Positions 11,369 through 23,938 of a stretch of DNA of 64,000 nucleotides are shown one piece after another. The number at the start of each line of letters is the position of its first letter. Within the stretch, counting starts at the first letter, position 1. Both the position numbers and the translations under genes were made by a program. The stretch lies in NCBI GenBank assembly GCA_030247855.1, contig JAPDRN010000141.1, forward strand, positions 20,591-84,590, given 5' to 3'. The notes below the pieces were generated by a model that worked only from the letters and a program-made list of their open reading frames with translations, did not search any database and had not been told where the DNA came from. This stretch comes from Knufia peltigerae (Eukaryota > Ascomycota > Eurotiomycetes > Chaetothyriales > Trichomeriaceae).

Positions 11369-14300
11369 ACCTAAAGCTCCCAGGTTGTAAAGATAGGTAG
11401 ATTATTATTTTTGGGTACCCAGTAAATATATTGTACAGTAATGGTATATATACGGTAACACTAGATGAGAAACCGACGCTTGAACTTGGACCTTTGATCC
11501 GTCGAGTATGTACAAACTACCTGACTTGGCTGATCAGAAGTATGTCCCATTATCGATTGCGTGAGGCGTTGTTGGGCTGGAACCTGTCTTTCCATCTCCA
11601 TGCCCTCGGACACTTACTGCGGTCTGCTTGAGTGTTCTTTTTTTTTGAGACCCGATGAACAGAGACAAGTCCTTTTCCAAGGAGTTTTGCGGATGCGACT
11701 TGTGTATCTTATTGAATTCGTGAGTTTCGTAGAGGAATTTTTCTTCTTCTTCAAACTGGAAGCTTTGTAGAGTTTTCCCCCCAGGCCTCTGTTCTCCCAA
11801 TCTCTTCGTGCCCGTCTTGACTACTACCAGAGTAAGAGACCCAGGGTAAAGTCTGATTTGTCATTCTTTGGCTCGAGAGAAGTTTTTCTTGGAGCAAAAC
11901 CGTGAATCATCGGTCCACGTAGATTGGGACAGGCACCAATATACAGTACCACAAACGCCTCCTGTGGTAGGGGAAGAATTATAGAGGGTTGGACAGCGAC
12001 TCGCGTACAGGAGTGATACCGTCCAAGAAATACTGTGCATAAAAAATGCTCAAAATCTTCAGAAACAGGACCAGGCTTCGAACGGGACCTTCCTCCTCCT
12101 CCTCCTCCTCTCCCAGCACTCACATCTGCCTCTCTCTCTTTCAACCTACCTGCTAACCCAGTCAATGTTGTGGTCAATTGTTTACCCATCTCGCTCACAA
12201 TCATACAGGGACACGGTTCGCGAGCAATGCCCTCTCACCACGTACACAAGTGAGTGCCTGACCTCTACCTCCACCTCCTCCTCTTCCGAAAAAGTTTGCC
12301 TTCTTGTCCCCCTTTTAGTGTCGTGCATTGATTGACAGGTTAGCTACGTCGTCATACAATCAGCATGACTCGTTCAGACAATGATGTGATATTCCCACTG
12401 GATTGCATTGCAATCAAAATCCGATCCAATCTCAACTGCCACAAAACACGGTCGGGTAAGGCTGGTGGCTGGGGCTGGTTGGCCGGGCTGGAATGTGACG
12501 AGTTCCCTCCCGACACATTTGGACCGACATGTTTGTTGTCTCAACCACATGACAAGTGTCACATTTTTGCAACCTGCACATGCACCTGCACCTGCACTTT
12601 GTCCGGCACACACCTAGTCAACATGGCTAACTAGTGGTGCCTCGGAAATTAAGAGCATTGGCTCACCGGTGAATTTTTCTAGTGTTCAGTCCGAGTCTTG
12701 AAGTATACTCACGTAAGGTTGTTCTCCAGGGACGTGATGTAACATGTCTGCATGCGAATTGCGGCGCGTGGGGTGGGAAAAAGTTGTTGCCCTTTCTCTG
12801 CCAGGGTAGTTAGTAGGTCCAGAGACGCCCACATGAAAACAATTGTTGGACCCATTGTATTCTCACCTACCGGGTCGCGACACATGATGCCCTTTGAAGT
12901 TTTCATGCTGGTCCTTGAAGGGCCTTGGTTTCTTTCTTGACCGAAAACATGCAGCTCGGGGTTTGAGGCTGAAGGAGACATTGAAAGACTGGGTCCGTAC
13001 GCCTTGACGCTGTGGTCGTTTGGGCAACGATCGAGTCCCGGTGAGGATAACACTTTGATGAGACTTACTAACACTTTCTTTCAAGGGTGAAGGTTAGCCA
13101 TTCGTAGCGCAATTTTGTGATTGTCCAGAACGCGGCGCATCCGAGACCAAGAGATATGATGTTGATTGAAAGGAAAATGCGAGAAGCGGCTGCTCCAAGG
13201 AGGCGCCTGACGCACAACGGGAAAAGGCAAATGTCCCCATTGATCGCGAAATTAAAACATGCCAAACCCCAAAGATATCCTTACCTCGTATGTATGGAGT
13301 AGAGGGGGGAAGAAGAGAAGCAAAAAGGCCGGCTGGGCAAGGAAGACCATCAGCAAAAGTTTGCCTTGTCTCGGATCATGAGGTCTTTAAACGAAGCAAA
13401 AATGGTCGGATGGGGGCTAAAACAGTTCGGTTACCAAATTGGATACTTTGGACGCCTTTTATTTAAATCAACTACTGCACCGAATACTGCTTGACCGGTT
13501 CCGGTTGCAGCATCCATCCATTCGTTTTCGACGTAATTCTTTCTGTCATCAGGCTGGCTAGTACACGAGTGTTTTCTTGTTTGGAGTTTGCCCGGTGGTA
13601 GACAGGGAGGTTCAGAGTGAAAAAGGAAATGCCTCGAAGCGAATACGAATAGGTCAAGCTTCGAAGCTCTGCCCAAGGCTTCCGATTGGGTTCACGTGAA
13701 GCATTTTGACTGCAGGGGCTCGTGAAGAATGGAAAGGAGGATCCATCATGGAACATTCTGTAAGGTAATTACTCCAGATTTACGCTGTGGACCATCTTCG
13801 GGAGACTCCGAGCGTGGTCTGCGGCCCTTTGTGAGTGGGCAACGAAATAGTCTAGAACCTCCCACTACTGTGTCAGCCCCAGGTGACCTCAGTAAGGCTG
13901 AATGTTCACCGGTTAGGACAAGGATTGATAAATATGTCTTGATATGGTAAATCTAAGGTAGAAGGGAGGGGCCGTTCGCCGAAGCAAGATCGTAGGATAT
14001 TCGGCCGCTAAATGGTCGCAGGATCTCGAGACAGCGCTCGGGGACGTGATCGATGGATGGCGACCAGGCTGATGGCCACCACCGTCAACTCGGGAATACG
14101 CCTTCGCTGAACGCCTGGATTGAGAGGTAATATCATTATATCAAACACATCGGTATTACAAAGATCTGCCCACCAAGGGCTAGCCTTCGTAGCCTTCTCG
14201 TGCCGCGTACTGAGCGGCTCCGGCAGCATACAAGGGAGAGAAGGGCTTCGAGGAGGGCCATGCCATGCGAGATCTCACCTCACCTCACCTCGCTATTCTC

Positions 14301-17049
14301 GCAACCTGTTCAGCCGCACCGAGCTTATAAAGTTGCTCGCCCTTATCTCGACGAATTCGGTGCTAACGTATACGAGCTATTTGTGAGAGAATTTCTGTTC
14401 GAAAGGCAGCCAGGCGGAAGATGATCGAGCCAATATGAGCACCGAAAAGATCTTGCGGATCGCCGCTTACCAACGGGCAGCGCCCGTGTCTGAATATAAC
14501 GTCGCGTGCAGCAAAGTTGATATGCATGTATATAGGTTGGTTCTTGTCCCGGTGCACTGTAAAGCTGACGTTAGTAGCGAGAGAACAACACTAGAAAGGA
14601 CGGGACGCTGCCTTTTCTTACAAAGGTATGAAGGTCGCCTGAGGTATGAACAAGGTCAAAAGGGGGGTTCAAATGCGGAAGTTGCAACAGCCCAACCCCA
14701 TTAACCACCGAGTATCGCAACAGAAAGGTTCTTCGTGTGTCCTCGAAGATCATGATCTGTTTGTAGCGTCGAGGATGATTTGGGTCCGATCCGACCCGAA
14801 AACGCTGCTGCGGGAACATCAGATGCAGGAACGGAGTCAAGCAACGTTGCAGCTCAAAGGTGCGTGGTAGTCACGGTAGCCAGATCACATCGGCTCATGC
14901 CATATGGTGAGCTGGCACGAGGTACGGAACGTAGACATGCTGAGGAGTCAAGATGCTGGTCTGGAATGGTGTTTGCTTCCACCTACTCGTTCTCTAGAAC
15001 CTTGAAAGATGGGTACATAGTCGGTTCTCAGCTGTCGGTCGAAGAATTTGCCGCTATGGTGCGTGTTCATTCTTCGTAGTTTCAGCAGCCTACTTCTGCC
15101 AATGACCATGTGTACATGTGCAATGAACGCTGGCATCTAGGGAATGACCCTAGTTTATCACACAAATCAGGGTCCTTTTTATCCTTGCTACATGGACGCC
15201 TCTTCAGTGTTCCCGAAATCACTTCTTCAACTTTCTCGAAGCACGAAAACCGGCTGACCATATGAACCTGTGTTGTTATCGTCAACGTGTCGTCCGGTCG
15301 CAGGGGTTGAAAGCGATTATGTTCAACGAAGATGCGAAGGGCGTCACCATCGTTGGCGTTACAGAGCGATCCCTGGTGGTTGTTCGCGGTCAGCCTCATT
15401 GTGAGGCTGGCCTCATGAAGGATGCCACCATCATAAAGAAAAGTACCGGCTAGCATCGGCATAATCTTGACGGGAACGAGGTCTGCCTAATAAAGAATGT
15501 CCTGTGATGCCATTACGCCCTTTGTGGTGTACAGACTCTGGGGGCGAGAATCCCTTCACTTGCTGTGGATCAGTTTGACAGCAAATGTGTTACTTGCCTC
15601 TTCAACTTCATTACCTGATCCTTGATGTACAAAGCCCTTTGGGAGGTGAATCGAATCCAGGTGTTGGATTTCGACGGGGGAATTTCGATATGGGGAGGTC
15701 GATTCGTGATCTGGTCCCAGTCTGCTGACTACCTGGTTCATTGTGTAACACGCCCGGCATAAGGAGTAACCCCTGTCCTATAGGCAACGGTCTGGTTTCA
15801 GGGAAAAATTCCAGGAAGAGGGCGATAGGAAGGCAGGAAGTACCCCGCGTTCGACGATATGAGTCGTAGCATTTTTTTGGGCACCCTTGCGCTATTTGAT
15901 GCTGTTGGGATGGGTGGTTTGGATACCTACCTACGTAGTAGGTACATGAGGCACTTGAAGCCTCATGCAACCTAACCAGGCCTACCAACCTAGAGGTACC
16001 TATCAAGGATAACACTAACAGCAATCATGAGGCTCAAGACCTACCTACATTGCTATTGAGGAACACACCGTATGGCGATCCGATCTTGCATACGGAGTAC
16101 AGCTTCGAAGATGGCTGTGGGAGGCGGTGCTTGACTAGCCCGTGGACATCGGGATGTTGGTTTAGAGACATATAAAGAGTGCCAAATCCCTCAGAGATGA
16201 AAGTAATAACTTTGTTTCTTTTCTAACCATTCCGCAGTAGGCACCACAATATCTGATGTACATCTTCTCGTTACGAGGAGAGCAAGGTACTCGTGTTGTT
16301 GTTATGTCTTGGCATGATGACGTCTGCGGAAGCCGCGAATCAAGCTCCCGCAGAGCCGCAATCCGAAGAGGAATAGTGGCTGCCTTTTTGGTTCGCGCGA
16401 CGTTTCCAACACACCTTTATGCGCGTTGAACACTATCTTCAATCCGAGCCGAGTGGCATGCCTTTCGCGCCCGCTTAATGTGACACAACCATTTAGTGCG
16501 CGGACGTCTCGATGCCCTGCAAATCCGTAGGCGAATGCTGGGATTATCGTTCTGCCTCACTTACGGAGTACATTTAAAAGATATCGGCAGTCCTTCACCT
16601 TGAACGAGGTCTCTTTGAGTCCTTTCCTAGAACGCACATGTGTCTGCTATTGAGGTCCATTGACAACTCGGGGCGAGGGACAATCTCAACTACCAAGGTT
16701 GTTTGCGTAACACCAGCATCAAGCCATAATTCCTGTTGAATTCACATCTCCTTGACTTCCGGTTCTTCTGGCCCTCGGACAACCTCGCCTCGAAGCTCCA
16801 CGGTTTCCACCTTGCAGAAGGACCTCTTCACAATCTACAAAGTCGTACGTACCGGATTCCCACAATGTGATTCTAGCCCGGTCTCTCCATTTCGTGCTGT
16901 TGGAAAATGGCTCACGGGTCAATCACGTGGCAAAAATGTATTAACGGGTGATAAGCACAGTAGAGCCTTGGCAGATGATTTATCCATCTCAGCATACAAC
17001 GCCCTCAACAACATCCAGGACATCCAGATCTCCCGTCGCAACCGTTCCT
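11369..17049. other. Gene-poor stretch of 5.7 kb
   Basis: No ORF above ~140 codons has coding character on either strand. Visible are a CCT repeat at ~12087-12112, a TGCACC tandem near 12575-12600, a CTCACC repeat near 14275, a perfect hairpin at 15945-15967, and two TACGGAGTAC words at 16091 and 16562. Base composition is not strongly AT-rich, so heavy RIP is not evident. I see no transposon ends. A leader-like segment with possible splice sites (ATG at 12228, GTGAGT at 12251) could belong to a transcript I could not reconstruct. Confidence 0.45.
15945..15967. repeat. Perfect inverted repeat (8-bp arms, 7-nt loop)
   Basis: CATGAGGC and GCCTCATG enclose ACTTGAA. Immediately left is a TACCTAC/GTAGTAGGTA near-palindrome, so the area could form a larger cruciform. 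It could be a terminator-like hairpin, a protein-binding palindrome or the core of a small element. Confidence 0.5.
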
Positions 17050-19549
17050 ATGTCATGGTTTAGACGGAAATCAGGCTTGCCAGAAGTCACTCAGCCGCCA
17101 GGACCGAATGACCCTATTTCGGCGTCGCCAAATAAATCACCGAACAACAAAAGTCCCAGGTACGCCTTCATGGTTCGCGGTCTGCCCGACCTCAACACTG
17201 TCTAATTGTGATGTTGGTGCATAGGCTTGAGGGTAATTTCCAGGTCCAGGGAAGGCAGCAGCAACCGCAACAACAACGGCGGCCTTGGAGTGACTCGTTA
17301 GCCCATGACTCTTCACAGCAGAGACCACTGCAGTCGCAGCCGTCAAATGCGAGGGAGGAGCCCAGTAGTGAATTCAATCAATTGACCCTGGCGGATCAAT
17401 ATCGAACCAGCAATCAGATTTCGGACTCTATGAGGCGATCCAAACGCCCCGCCGTTGACCAGGACTCCTGTTATCCAAACAAAAAAGACGATCGCGGCTC
17501 CGGCTCACCCTTCTCAGTCCGACACGAACAGGCCCTGTCTCATGCAACCTCACCCCCACCTGCTCTCACGCGGACACCAACCCCATCGCAAGGCTATCGA
17601 TCTACCCAGAGAACCCCATTATCTTCTCCCAAATTGCCCCCACCGGCTCCTGCCTCGGGTCCAAGGCCACACTCCCGTCAGCCATCCCACCTCCATTCCG
17701 GTAGCCTACCACAGGATGGTCCGTTGGAAGGAGACACCAAGATGCTACTGCAACCTGAAACAAGGCCTATCTCACAGGAACAACTCGTCAACGAAGTGAA
17801 AGGAATTTACGCTGGCCTCGTTATGGTCGAGAAGAAGTGTGTCGAGATCTGCCAGCAGCAGTCCCAGACTACAAACAAGCTCTCCAATGAGCAGTGGCAG
17901 GCATTGATTGCCTTACACCGGACCCTGTTGCACGAGCATCATGATTTCTTCTTGGCCAGTCAACATCCCACAGCGTCACCAGCGCTTCGACGGCTACCAA
18001 CAAAGTATGCCATGCCCGCCCGGATGTGGAGACATGGGATTCACTCTTTCCTTGAGTTACTCCGCCATCGACTGCCGTTCTCACTGGAGCATATGCTCAG
18101 CTTCGTTTATCTTGCTTATCAAATGATGGGTCTGTTGATGGAATCGGTGCCTGCCTTTCATGAAACATGGATAGAATGCCTAGGAGACCTGGCTCGATAC
18201 CGGATGGCCATCGAAGAATCCGATATGCGGGACCGGGAGAACTGGTCTAATGTTGCCCGGATGTGGTATAATCGTGCTGCCGATCGCTCGGCTACGACCG
18301 GTCGTATACAGCATCACTTGGCCGTTTTAGCGAGACCGAATGTGGTTCGTCAGCTGTTTTATTATTCCAAGGCACTCATTAGCGGTATCCCATTTGTGAA
18401 CGCTCGGGACTCAATCATGCTCTTATTCTCTCCTTTCCTCGATAAGTATGAGACAACAAGTCAGAAGTACCTCAAGGTAGAAACTAGCCTGGTCACCGCG
18501 GCAGGCGTCCTCTTCACTCGTGGATTTGTCCATGATTATTGTTTACACATCAGTCGATTTGCATCCGAGTTAGACGGCACTATCAACAGGACAGGATCGA
18601 ACTTCAAGATTCAAGGAGCAGAAATGGCATCGTCCCTTATTGCCATGATCCTCGACTTCGGATCCGACGAGAATTTCCTGTGGAAAGCCCTTTGTGCTGA
18701 CTCAGAGAACAACAAGCAAAGGCAAATGGAAGGACAATCGGACCAGCCCTCCGGCACAAACCCCTCTGAGGATCCTGTGGCCAAATCTCAAATGCGCCGC
18801 AAATTCTGGGAACAAAATGACCCTATCAATTTACAAGACTTTGTCCAGGCTACCGCGCCACTTGGTGACAGACCGGGGGTCAAATTCTCTTCTTCAGACG
18901 AAGTAACGTCATACGTTCTGCCTGTCTGGTACCAATGCATCTCTATCGTTGCCGCCAAAGTCGGAGACAGGAACATCCTCCCGTTCCTGCACTTCACTCT
19001 GTCATTTCTATGGGGTCTATCGGATGTTCCAGAAGCCCTCATCTACCTCGAAAACTACGTTCCATGGGACAAATTGGTTTTATCGTTGAACTCGATGAGT
19101 AGGTCTGGTGTGGTTGACAATGAAGTTGAGGCCCCAGGTTTTCCTCAACAACAGTCAGGTACAGGTCGTCAATTACCAGAGGACTTCTTGATGCGGGGGT
19201 TCAAATGGTCTCATTGCCACTATTATGACCCGGAGTTTTTCGAGGGACAAGTGACGGACGAGGATGACCGTACACTGGAGCTTCCAAGTCATGCAGCACC
19301 ACGTGCAGAGAGGTGTCTCTGGCTTGGTGTGAGGCTTGCTTCGGTAAGCAGAAACCCCAAACGCGTGCTCTAACGACTCACTAACTCTTTGTTCAGTTGA
19401 AACGCTATATCACTTATGACAGCAGCTCGAAACAGTTCTCTTGCACGGAATTCACGCAAGCTTTGCCACCTGTTTCTCTTACCAATACGTTCCAGGTCCC
19501 TGCCAGTCTTGAGAATGGAGAAGATACTTCCATGATAGACGTGGTATGA
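17050..19549 (+). CDS. Est1/SMG5-7-type protein
   Basis: Exons 17050-17159, 17225-19343 and 19397-19549 give 793 aa. Intron 1 (65 nt) has GTACGC, TCTAATT and GCATAG; intron 2 (53 nt) has GTAAGC, ACTAAC and TTCAG. A disordered Pro/Gln/Ser-rich N-terminus (~1-190) precedes an alpha-helical block with the features of the Est1-type DNA/RNA-binding region: IALHRTLLHEHHDFFLASQH, MWRHGIHSFLELLRHRLP, DLARYRMAIEE, WYNRAADRSATTGRIQHHLA and QLFYYSKALISGIPF. Such proteins have 14-3-3-like TPR folds used in telomerase recruitment or nonsense-mediated decay (family knowledge); which applies here is unknown. A third intron (GTATGA at 19544 to CTCAG at ~19628) would replace the last residue and stop with a short basic tail. 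An upstream in-frame ATG near 16975 is an alternative start. Confidence 0.82.
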
Positions 19550-20539
19550 GATCCCTGTCCGATGATGGACGCTATATACGTTAACTGAGTATCCACATGA
19601 TCGATATTTCGGCTATCAATGACCTCAGGGACGGAGCACATCCAAGTCGACCAAGGATAGGAAGGAGCGCAGTATTGCAGTACCGGGAAACACATGACAT
19701 GGTCAACGCTTCATTCGACAGCCCTTCATGTTAAATATTTCTCTCGGTTCAACCCGTCAGATATTTCTTCATTCGCATGATGATATGTTTCTGACGAGTA
19801 GAGCACAAGCGCACAATCAGTACATCAACTGTACGTCGTAAGATGCGACGGAGGTGCTAGTCAGACAGGTCCTGCACAACTATGATGGACAGTGATTGCC
19901 GAAAGGGTGACCAATGCTGCAGACCTTTATTCCAGGAAAGCAGAGATTTTTGAAGACCGATCTGTAGGTACATCTATCTGCGTGGTGGGTGGCTATCGTT
20001 GAAAAGGATATGATAGCCAGTAAGGGGATAATGGAGATTGGAGACCATCGGCTAACGAAGACGAACAGTCGGGTATTTTTATTTGCACACACGATATTCT
20101 ATCTTTGACAAAAGCGACGGGTGATCCAGAGTGATTCTGTCGAGCTATTGTACGGCTTTGGTGCTGCATCTTGTAGAGTGCATGCATCTTGTCTAGAAGA
20201 ATAATTCTTAATCGACATAGAACATTGTGTGCTAAGAGTTAACTTCTAGAATTCTTGAAGCAGTTGCTGTGAATGTGCTATTTTTCCGTTCGATGATTGC
20301 TATTTCATAAAGCCAGTTTCCTTTTTTTTTGTGGCACTAGGTGGCCCTTGAATGAGGTTACTCTGCATGATCTGCACATCTACATCAAATTCACCGGCAC
20401 AAGGCTAAAGGTCGAAAGGAGTTTCTTCTTTCAGGTACGAATTTGTTTTGTTAAAAGTCTGCTTACCATCACGGAAGAATCGTCATGGTATTCGGAACTG
20501 TAGTATCGAAACAGGTTTGGGATGATTGACCAGCATCTT

Positions 20540-20706
20540 GGGGGGGGGGGGGGGGGCGGGCGCCGGCGCCGCCCGCGACCGCGGGCGCGGGGCGGCCGCG
20601 CACGCGCGGGGGGCGGCGGGGNNNNNNNNNNTTTTTTTTGTAACTGTAGTATCCAAAAATGTTTTGGTTTTTTTACAAACAACTTCCCCCCCCCCCCCCC
20701 CCCCCC
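20540..20706. other. Assembly gap (Ns) with artefactual flanks
   Basis: Ten N occupy 20622-20631. To the left is a G17 run (20540-20556) then ~65 nt of almost pure G/C; to the right is a T8 run, a short unique piece and a C21 run (20686-20706). The sequence left of the G run (from ~20494, AACTGTAGTATC...) reappears imperfectly right of the Ns (from ~20640). This suggests a mis-joined, low-quality end rather than biology. Confidence 0.85.
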
Positions 20707-21260
20707 AAAACTCCCTTCTCCCTTTATGGAATTGGAAATCCACTATTGTTGCAAAGTCGTGAGGTGAGGTGTGAGAGAGACACTACGTACAATTCCAAAA
20801 TACAAGTTGACAAGTGAGTGTGCGGTCGCCTTTGTAAAAAGGACAGAGTAGGTACTCACAAGGTGGAAAGCCCCCGAGTCACGTGTTACGATCATCGGGC
20901 ACCCGTGCATTACCACCACCACCTTCCACATCACAAGTCATCAATGAGAGAAAAGTGCATTCACCACAGAAGTCCCATACTTTGTCCCCCTTTGCGCACG
21001 TACCATCAAGACCAGAACACTCAATCTGCCCCCTTTTGCGTGTGATTGAGAAAAAGGGGGGTCGGAGGGGAGAGAGATCTAGATGTACAACCGATTTGAC
21101 CGTTACTCCGATTGTGGCTTCTTCTGGTCTGCCTCTAGCAAATTGCTCTCGAGCTTCAGACTCGCCCATGTTAGGTTTCGACATGGACGCTTAGCCTGTG
21201 TGGGGGCAATCTCGACGTCTTGTTCGTCCCATTCACACACCTGAAAAAGGTTGGGCCGAT

Positions 21261-21608
21261 TCAAGCGGCCGAGCGGCAAGAACAAAGCATGGAAGATTTT
21301 GACCTGGCGATGGTTTTGATGACAGCGTCCGGAGAGTCGGACGCGGTGATCGAGCCCATGAACTTGTCGAGGTCGAGTTCCAGCCGTGCAACGGCGTCAC
21401 CCTCCCTGGGCCGAGACACATCATCGTGGGAAGATGATTGACTGTCTGGCGGTGACGGGAGCGAGTCTTCTGCGGGCCGGACGGGCCAAGCCTTGCCTTC
21501 GGACCGGAGAGACCTCTCCATCATGCTGACATCGATGGTGTCGACCTTCTTGAGGTAGTGTGACAGCATGGAATCCTCGGGCACTGTCAACAGAGTGAAG
21601 GACGTCAA
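21261..21608 (-). CDS. Possible small protein, unrecognised
   Basis: An ORF of up to 115 codons, unusual in this empty region for its even, non-repetitive composition. It has a Ser/Pro-rich middle and a helical C-terminal half (ARLELDLDKFMGSITASDSP). The first listed codon is ATG at 21608; internal ATGs at 21569 and 21522 are alternatives. An upstream exon with GT-AG junctions is possible because the frame carrying MLTTKATADSVDVLH overlaps its 5' end. No family was recognised and there are no membrane segments. It could be a real short gene, a fragment, or chance. Confidence 0.3.
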   Translation of the reverse strand: MTSFTLLTVPEDSMLSHYLKKVDTIDVSMMERSLRSEGKAWPVRPAEDSLPSPPDSQSSSHDDVSRPREGDAVARLELDLDKFMGSITASDSPDAVIKTIARSKSSMLCSCRSAA

Positions 21609-23412
21609 CGGAATCTGCCGTCGCCTTTGTTGTCAACATCGTCAGCAACAGCAACAAACCCCTTGTGCATTGGGATGGAAGACGGACTGTTCTCTGCTCA
21701 CTCTGGCCAGGGTTGTCGTATGAGAGCCCAGAGACATGATGAGATATGTGACTCGGTCTCCTGATGTGACAGGAGGATTGATACCGGGTAGTCGGGGGGA
21801 AGAGATTTGTAATGATGGGCTGCCGAGCGTCTGGGAATTCGAACCGTGATGAAACCTCGAGTGTGGTAGATGTGGGAAAGAAAGGGCAATATAGTGGTGA
21901 TATCAGAACATAATATCTGCTTGGTAGACGATGGAGGAGGAGAAGGGGGGGAGGGAGGTGGGCGATGGGAATACCCTGAAATCAGACGGCCAGGCAATAC
22001 TCAAGGCCCGATCGACCAATGGCGTGCAATTGCCGATGCCGCTAGAAGACGCGGAGCCAATCATGTAGGGAGCTAAATCCCAGTCACGTGTAATGCTGCT
22101 CTCTGATTGAAGAGGAGTACATCACACGTGATGCAGCTAGCACCTTTTCGGGGCTGCTGCGTCCTTGGTGTTCCGTTTTCCGATCCCTGTGCCTCCATTT
22201 GCTCGTAAGAATGGCCATGTGCCGTCACATGAGGGATTTTGGGACAGAGCAGCTGTACAGCTATTGCAAGGAAGCTGGCCGTGGAGTCTGAAGGTGATCC
22301 CCGTTGCGCGTTGATGCCTTTCGTCATCTAGGGATTGCTCGTTAGCTGGAAGGTATGGACGGAGACCGAAGCGTCGAATGGTATGTAACAAGGCTGAAGG
22401 AGTTGGAAGAAAGTGTCCTGGACACTATCAGATGACAGGGCGTATCGGTCGAGTCAGGCAGCATGGTCGAGTGCCGAAGTTCTCGTCCATTGGGGTTTGT
22501 TTCCATCCCGATGGGACATCAGAGTCCGTTGATGATAAGACGTCTGGTGCTGTCATGTGACCGAGACCTACCATATCGGAAGGAGAATACTCATCCAGAT
22601 GGTCGTCCAAAAATTGGCGGTGTTGCATCCCCGCAGCGGCGTGAAATGATACCGAGAAGAAAGAAATGATCGGCTCGGCAATCGCTGGCGGCGGAGAAAT
22701 AATTTCGGTTGGTATGTGGTCAAATGTGGTATGAGCGACTCTGCAGACGCCGGTGATATGTTCCTATCGTGGAGCATATGCTTTTAGGCTCATTCTTGAC
22801 AGTCGTCTCAGGAAGAGGGCACTGCTGCGAGAGTGAGAGGGCTGGTCCCCAACACGAAACCCGAACGCCATGAAGCTGCAATTACCTCTTAGCGATCAGG
22901 TTAAAAGCCCAACTCACGTGACGCTTCATCAGAACCTAACTTCCAGAAGTCAACAAACATAGAGCAGCCTCGGTACATAAGGATGGTTTTCCATTGACAG
23001 AGTCCCTCTTCACACGGGCCCGTGGAAAGAGTGGAAAGAAAAGCTTTGTGCTGGGGCCATGATGTTCCGGCCGACATGACTTGTCTTCTTGAGGCAACGC
23101 CAAGATCAGAAATCAAGCAAGTCTTATGAATGTGAAGGCTGTTGTGGCTGTTGCGACAAAGGTGTCAATCGCAGAAAGCAGTCTCTGTGCGATAGTTGAG
23201 GGCAACGGGCAATGGCTAGGCAAAGTGCGACTGTACCCGCTGATGTAGACCGCAGGCTTCTGGGTATATTTGGACAGGTTACCGATGAAGGTTCATAGCA
23301 ATAGGCTGCATTATTTAGTATAGATACAGAAGAGATGAGGCATCGTGGTATGGTCTAATTTCTGTTGATATGATCATGGACTGAGGTTGACTTGAAGTTG
23401 AAATTGAGAGCA

Positions 23413-23446
23413 CTGAAGCGCCACAAACGGCGTTGTGGCGCTAAAG
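23413..23446. repeat. Strong inverted repeat / hairpin
   Basis: AGCGCCACAA at 23417-23426 and TTGTGGCGCT at 23433-23442 are perfect complements around a 6-nt loop (ACGGCG). After a 2x2 mismatch, CACT and AGTG extend the stem by four pairs. The word GAAGCGCCAC recurs about 310 nt downstream (~23736). It may be the centre of a degenerate mobile element or a structured RNA. Confidence 0.5.
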
Positions 23447-23938
23447 TGTGGCTCGTGCCGCTTTGCCGCTTCCGTGCCGGATCGTTACATCGGTTTGTGG
23501 TGTGGCGGATTATCAGTTTATCCTTGCCGACTGCGCATGCGGTGATTGCCATATTAGACCTGGATGCATTTCAGGCTGTGCGAAGATCTCTTTCTTGACT
23601 ACGAATTACTGCTGCAAGTTTGTTGAGAAGGCTACTTTCATATTTCAGACGTATGTCATTCATTGCTTGGTGTTCTCCAAAGCCCCAGACACGAAATGAC
23701 TAGATCGCAGAAGATGTCCACGGCGAGACCGAAGCGCCACCCTTGCCACTATTTCAGCCGCACGATGCTGTTCAGCTGTTCAAGTTCAATTCGAGATCGT
23801 CTCATACCCTCGATGAGTTTACAATGTTTCTGATACCGTACATCTCGGCTTTCAGACGAGGATCGCAGCATTACCATTGATCTCGGCATTGCAGTCTGCC
23901 ACAAGCCAGCGAATCTCCTTTGGCTTAGTCATGTCTAG

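Noticed and set aside
12228..12330. Possible ribosomal protein eL39 start (ATGCCCTCTCAC followed by GTGAGT)
   Set aside because: MPSH resembles the eL39 N-terminus, but no downstream exon with the SFRTKQKLAK stretch could be found.
20526..20767. Gly/Arg and Pro-rich ORFs across the N gap
   Set aside because: They translate homopolymers, GC junk and Ns.
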